Shown: in pieces, positions 59,102-64,000 of the stretch
How positions within the stretch are numbered: position 1 is the first letter of the stretch
Layout of the letters: every line of letters starts with the position of its first letter
Assembly: GCA_011319805.1 (NCBI GenBank)
Contig: SJRY01000232.1
Coordinates: forward strand, 1-64,000
Direction of reading: 5' to 3'
Source: Macrocybe gigantea
Lineage: Eukaryota > Basidiomycota > Agaricomycetes > Agaricales > Callistosporiaceae
Length of the DNA: 64,000 nucleotides
The notes under the pieces: generated by a model
What the model was told of the DNA's origin: nothing
Databases searched by the model: none
The model's input: the letters and a program-made list of their open reading frames with translations, nothing else
Translations under genes and position numbers: made by a program

Positions 59102-60701
59102 ATGGCTTCCTTCATCGAGCTCGTCCCCATGACGCCGTCGGACACTTCTAGGTTCCTTGTCGAAGACACGCCGAGGGGTCGGTCGCCAGTCGGGGTTGCT
59201 GACCTCTTCAATCAGCAGAACCAGGCCGATGAGGAAGAGAGTTCGAGCGAGATCCATCCGCCCTGGAAGCGTAGCCTCTTTGCGCTGCTGGAGCGGCCCA
59301 AAACCTCTCCATCTGCGTTCGTTGTGCACATGCTAACAACCTCTCTCATTCTCTTGTCCGCGCTGATCACCGTGCTGGAGACCGTGCCTGCCTTCCACTC
59401 GATATCCACCCGCTCGTGGTTCGGCATCGAGACGAGCCTCGTCGCGCTGTTCACCATTGAGTACGTCTCGCGGTGCGTGGCTTGGAGCTACTCGTGGGTG
59501 AGCCTGCTGAGATGGATGACGTGTACGTGGATTCCTGATTCTGATGCAGAGCCCATCGACTATCCTCATACCCGCGTTTGCCCAGCGTTTTTTGGGATTA
59601 TTGACCTGCTTTCGGTTCTTCCTTACTATATAGAACTTATCTTACAGCAAGATACCGTATGCATCTCGCATTGCAGTCCTCTTGCCCTGTTGCTGACCGA
59701 GCCTTCTTGGGTCAGTCAGTTCTTTTCCGTTTTTCTATCCTCCGCATGTTCCGCCTGCTCCGGGTGTTTAAACCATTTCGCTATAATCACACTATCCTGC
59801 TGTACGTTTCCACGATTTCTGATATCATACTACTTCCTGATCCAATACCTAGCACGATCGAAGTCATGTACGTCTCGGTTCGGAGGTCCCAGCACGCACT
59901 TCTCGCCATTGGATTTTTCGTCATCATGCTCTTGACTGTATTCAGTACTCTTTTGTATTTTACGGAGCGTGGCACTTGGGATCCAGTGTTAGAGACATTC
60001 GTCAACGCAGATGGCGACCCAACCCAGTTTTCAGTACGTCTGCATTGTCTTTCAGGATAGGGTTGTCTAATTCCGATTTCAGTCGATACCCGCAGCTGCC
60101 TGGTACACTCTAGTTTTGTTCTGTATCCTTTTTTGCTGACTCGTTATTTCATTCTACCAGGTTCGTCCTTGTTAGTGAGTATTGACCCTTGTGTTTGAAA
60201 CTCATATGATCTCATTGGTTTCTTCAGCAATAACCACAGTTGGCTATGGCGAAATCACACCCCGCTCTTTCTTGGGCCGACTTGTTACGCTTCCAATACT
60301 AGTGTTTGGGCTGCTTCTCATAACCTTACCGAGTTTCGTTCTTGGGCGTGAGTTCAGCATTGTCTGGGAAAGAATGACCCGCGGTGCGGTGCGTCATATC
60401 AGTCATGTTCTGTCTATCCTCTTCACGGTTTTTCCTACTCCAGAAGGACGTGCAACCGGAAGAAAACGGTTCTACTACCCATACACCATTTTTGTACCCC
60501 GGCGCACCTACCAGCGCTTCAGCAGACCTGTCCAATCGCAAGCTCGCAATGAACCAGACGGAACTAAGTCGACAGATATCCGAGCTGAGGCTCACTGTCG
60601 AGATGCAGGGCAAGACACTGCAGCAATTGCTAGATGCATTGGCGAATAATAGCACCGAACTCAGGAACAGAAAAGGAAAGGACGTGGAAAGGCTTCAATA
60701 A
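59102..60701 (+). CDS. Voltage-gated potassium channel (Shaker type)
   Basis: Start at the ATG at 59102 (MASFIELVPMTPSDTSRF). Six membrane segments are visible: S1 AFVVHMLTTSLILLSALITV, S2 SLVALFTIEYVSRC, S3 FFGIIDLLSVLPYYIEL, S4 FSILRMFRLLRVFKPFRYN with Arg or Lys at every third position, and S5 LLAIGFFVIMLLTVFSTLLY. The pore (SIPAAAWFVLVTITTVGYGE), whose TVGYG filter is joined from three exons, precedes S6. The cytoplasmic tail ends in a helical stretch (LSRQISELRLTVEMQGKTL) that may be a coiled coil for assembly. The channel would pass potassium outward on depolarisation at the plasma membrane. No T1 domain was recognised. Confidence 0.85.
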
Positions 60702-63074
60702 AGACCTTTTAATTATATCATTGCATAGAACACACAGGAAACTCTTGTTGTATCATAACAGGATTATTTTTCCATTGCCCGACTGTCGCATCTGTCTGAA
60801 CGGAAGTGCGGTTTCACTTTCAATGGTGGGTGGTTGCGAACCCCCCCCGAGCACGATGAGATGTGCATTACCTTCTTCAGAAATACATGAACCCGTGATG
60901 CCTGACCGACTCTTTTCATGGTCGAGTGATCTATCGTGAGATGCGATGTGTCCCTGCTCTTGTCCAGCAACGCTCCGCGCTAACCGCCCGACTCCTAAAA
61001 TCATTGATCCATCTCAAACCCCTCAAAGAGATATGGCCAATGTTCCACGTACTACGGCTATTCCTAGAGTTCATAAAGCGTATGTCCAAAAGGCCGTCTG
61101 TAGAAGAGAACTTCTAGTGATCCAGGTTGTCAATCAAGTCAAACAACCTTTGCGTTAGATCGCGTACTAGCACCATTGTCCGTAACTATCAAAGATATCA
61201 AAGCTTGCTCAGAGTGCAAGCCAGATGTAGGCGTTACCGTCAACGAAGATCGGACGGCAAGTATGCGCAGAAAATGATATGGTGACTTGTACGGCATGTT
61301 CAGATGCCAGGCCTAGCAGAAAGCGGCCTGCTGGTGTAAGCCATCCCTGTAAAGGCCAAAAAGGCATTCAGTGGACAGTTGCGCCTACGTAATTTCATTG
61401 TCGACAAGGTTCACCTGACGACACTTAATGTGAAGATGTGGAGAGTAGCTCAGAGCATATTTTGGACAATGAACTGCTTGTGGGAAATGTGACCTTCGTA
61501 GATGCGCGCAGTTAGATCGTCAGGAACGACGTATTGGGGTTCCTTCCTTCATGTAGGTGTGAGGGAAAACGCTGGAATGGCAGAGCACACGTCCGCGATA
61601 GGCCGGAGAACTCTTATTGACGGAGACTATGAGAACAAGAGAAGCGATGGAAAGAGTATCCACAGAACATTCATCTCTGATTGTGGCAAAGCTCAGCAGG
61701 GAACGAGCATGCGAATTTACGTATACTGCAAATACACAAGACGCCATTTAGAAAGCGAGCTTGAAAACAACGAACTGTTTGAGATCATTATGTCCTGTTC
61801 GAAAGTCGGGAGACATCAGTTGCAGTCGTAGAAGGTGATACTGGCCCGCGCTTTCGACGGCTGTGAGGATGACTTGAAGACTCCGTATCGAGACGTCAGT
61901 GGTGATGTTGATATTGCTCTACTCCTCGCCCTAGTTTCCTGACCAGTGCCTGGGCTCTTTTTTTGTTTGTGGCCAGTCAGCTGCAGCCTCTAATTATCGG
62001 ACAGCACGCCACTCCTATTGAAACGTATCAAGAATTGATTGATGTTTATGTTGTCGTCAAATCAGATACATCACCTCTGCCGTTTGGGAAAGGCAATGCA
62101 TAGCCAAGGACGTTTGGATATCGGGCCGCAATGCGGTCAAGCACTGGACTGAATAACCTTTCTCAGAAAGCAAATCACATCGATACTTTGGCACATTCCA
62201 ACAGTCCCAACTTGGTCTATTTGGCACAGCGATCCCATAACGACTGGTCTCAACGAGCCGTGGTATACGGTTCTGGCGTTAGATTCTGGCTCGAGTCCAG
62301 GGGCGCTGCAGTTAGCTTTCCCGACATTTACCCGCTTTAGCTCAAGTCGCCATGTAATGGCGATACCGTAGGGATTTGCCATTTTTGCTATTTGGGTGCT
62401 TGTTTGCGTGCTTTCTTCGCTAAACGGCTTTGCTTTCTGCGAGAAACTCAAACTCAAACTCTTCTATAGCTGATAGCAGTCTTCTGCACCCTCGATTTCG
62501 ATCTCAAATCGTGCAATCAATATCTAGAGCACAATGTCGTTTGCTGGCGTTAATCCTCTTTTTTTCCATCACCAAAAGAGGAACGCATTCGCTCACCGCT
62601 CTTGAAATCTCTTCTCTACAGCGTTCGGCAGTTGTCCGGCGTCGCACGATTTTCTATTCTGGAACATGATGTGAATGTCCTCGAAAGAACACGGCTTGGC
62701 ATGCCATACTCATGCCAAGGCGCTAGGGACGGAGACCGAGGAGAACGAGACATGATGGAACGCTTCTGGCTCCGACTCGAAGAGGTAGTTTTTGTTTCGC
62801 TCCATATGACATCCTAAAGGGTCTAGTGTTTTCCAATGCGAAGCGATGGGAAACCAACGGCAGTGCAACTCGTGTCATGTGTCACATCCCTTTTCTTCGT
62901 TCCACAACATTAAAAATATGTCAGGACCGCGGTAAGAATAAAGCAAGATAACAAAGAGACGACGGGGTCGTGTCGGATAACGCAGATCATCGGGGCCGTA
63001 GGATGAGTCTACAGGAAAACGAAACGCGAGGCCCAAGAGAAATCGTGAAACGATGCTCTTTTTTTTTTTTTCCT
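60702..63074. other. Intergenic, no gene recognised
   Basis: A 2.4 kb gap. Frames such as 61502-61831 and 62137-62457 show no domain. A T-arm-like CTGGCTCGAGTCCAG near 62287 was checked as a tRNA and rejected. The compact neighbourhood makes a gap this long notable; a non-coding RNA or a decayed gene is possible, but I see no positive sign. Confidence 0.4.
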
Positions 63075-63841
63075 TCAGATGATGCCGGGGAAGAACCACC
63101 AGGGAACTTGGGCGGCATAATGCTCCCACTCTGCTTTGAAGAGCCTGTGCATCTGCTTGTCCTCCGCTTCTGCTCGGCTCACGCCTACGCTTAGCGTCCA
63201 AACCCACCAGACGACCCACACAAATGCGGCTGCACCTGGGAAACGCAACGGACCGCAGTTCGTCGCCCAACTGCCTGACGACAAATGCGAAAATGCCAGG
63301 CCGGCGATAAGGAGGATTGAGCCGGTATACGCCGGGTGGCGAACGTACGAGTAGAAGCGGGACGTGACGAGCTTGTGCTCTGGGTGGACGGTGAGGTCGA
63401 ATGTAAAGAGTTTGCCAAGGGTGTGGAAACAATCAACACGGATGTAGGTGCCTAGCACGACGGCGAGGACGCCAGTGAGGAAGAGAGGCGTGAAACAGAT
63501 GTCAGGGTTCGGGCTAGAAGGCGGCGGCCTGACCGGGCAGACTAGAGGCTCAATGACGTCGGCCCAAGGGTGTTGTATGACGGTGTGGACGTAGTAGAGA
63601 ACCTCGAAGACGGTGGCGCACCAGACGAGGATCTGCTGAACCTGTGATGTGTCAGACGGCACACCGGAAACGTATGCGATACGGTAAAAGCACATACCCG
63701 GAAGACAAGCGGAGCAATCTGGAGGATATAGAGTTCGTCAGTATGGTAGCGCCCTTTTGGCGGAGTCGGGTTCGGAGGAGTGGAAGCGATCTGTGTGGCG
63801 ACGGCCTGAACAACGACACAAAGCGCTCGGGGGAGAGACAT
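63075..63841 (-). CDS. STE14: Protein-S-isoprenylcysteine O-methyltransferase
   Basis: Two exons (63841-63698 and 63641-63075) give 236 residues from MSLPRALCVVVQAVATQI. Several hydrophobic segments are followed by the family signature SYVRHPAYTGSILLIAGLAF and RAEAEDKQMHRLFKAEWEHY near the C-terminus. The ICMT/Ste14 family methylates the prenylated C-terminal cysteine of CaaX proteins (Ras, mating pheromone) in the endoplasmic reticulum, using S-adenosylmethionine. The length is normal for the family. Agaricomycetes often have several paralogues, so the STE14 symbol indicates family, not proven orthology. Confidence 0.85.
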
Positions 63842-64000
63842 TTGGTGTGCTTTTGCAGAGGAATAACCCGCGGAGACGACAACATCTTATACTTATCATT
63901 GCAAAGGTTGCACAGGTATCCGGCGCGACGCGTCTCCGCGGACACGGGGCGCGGCAAAGACCGGCATGGCCCAGATTGATCGATCCCATTTCCTCGGAAC

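Noticed and set aside
62215..62305. Possible tRNA with T-arm CTGGCTCGAGTCCAG and a partly matching acceptor stem
   Set aside because: No valid anticodon arm or D-arm could be drawn at normal distances.

Overview
The window looks like nuclear DNA of an agaricomycete (mushroom-forming basidiomycete). Genes are split by many 45-65 nt GT-AG introns. The gene content fits this group: a JEN-type carboxylate transporter, an Iml2/TTC39 protein, a Kre33/NAT10 acetyltransferase, a URC1-type GTP cyclohydrolase, a TET/JBP-like dioxygenase and lineage-specific families of unknown role. This assignment rests on protein families recognised by eye; no search was run.

The window has two halves. Positions 1 to about 31,430 are an accessory, repeat-rich region. 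In order they hold: a frameshifted gene of an agaricomycete family of unknown function (89-2705, minus); a multi-exon SNF2-type ATPase (2973-8034, minus); a JmjC-like protein with a proline-rich tandem repeat (9177-13193, minus); a 2 kb duplication rich in a CCGTC-NNN-GACGCC minisatellite (13.2-15.7 and 16.5-18.6 kb), which carries the 5' end of another unknown gene; that gene's broken full copy (18580-20674); a 134 nt hairpin (20827-20960); an apparently intact TET/JBP-like 2-oxoglutarate/Fe(II) dioxygenase (21256-22627); an aspartic protease relic (24322-26010); a GC-rich block with two intron-like copies (26.2-27.5 kb); a two-finger GATA factor pseudogene (27641-29480); and an array of alternating inverted repeats (30.0-31.4 kb).

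Positions 31,489-36,916 hold the most striking unit: an HNH nuclease gene (plus strand) converging, with 31 bp between the stop codons, on a 1522-residue gene (minus strand). From N to C terminus the larger protein carries OrsD-like zinc fingers, a region with the spacing of a tyrosine-recombinase active site (R, K-x-x-R, H, Y) and a RecQ-type helicase with its zinc module. Next to it, 37.1-40.3 kb is gene-poor, with CTAACC-like and TACCGGTC repeats, triplicated hairpins and a perfect 32 bp palindrome. This resembles subtelomeric DNA, where RecQ-like helicase genes are known in fungi.

From about 40.9 kb to the end the window is ordinary, dense chromosomal DNA: IML2-like (minus), JEN-like transporter (minus), KRE33/NAT10 (minus), two tandem acid phosphatases (plus), a disordered hypothetical protein (plus), URC1-like (plus), a Shaker-type potassium channel (plus) and an isoprenylcysteine methyltransferase (minus). 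These genes look intact and unrelated in pathway. The accessory half mixes broken host genes with intact genes for chromatin-type or mobile-element functions.
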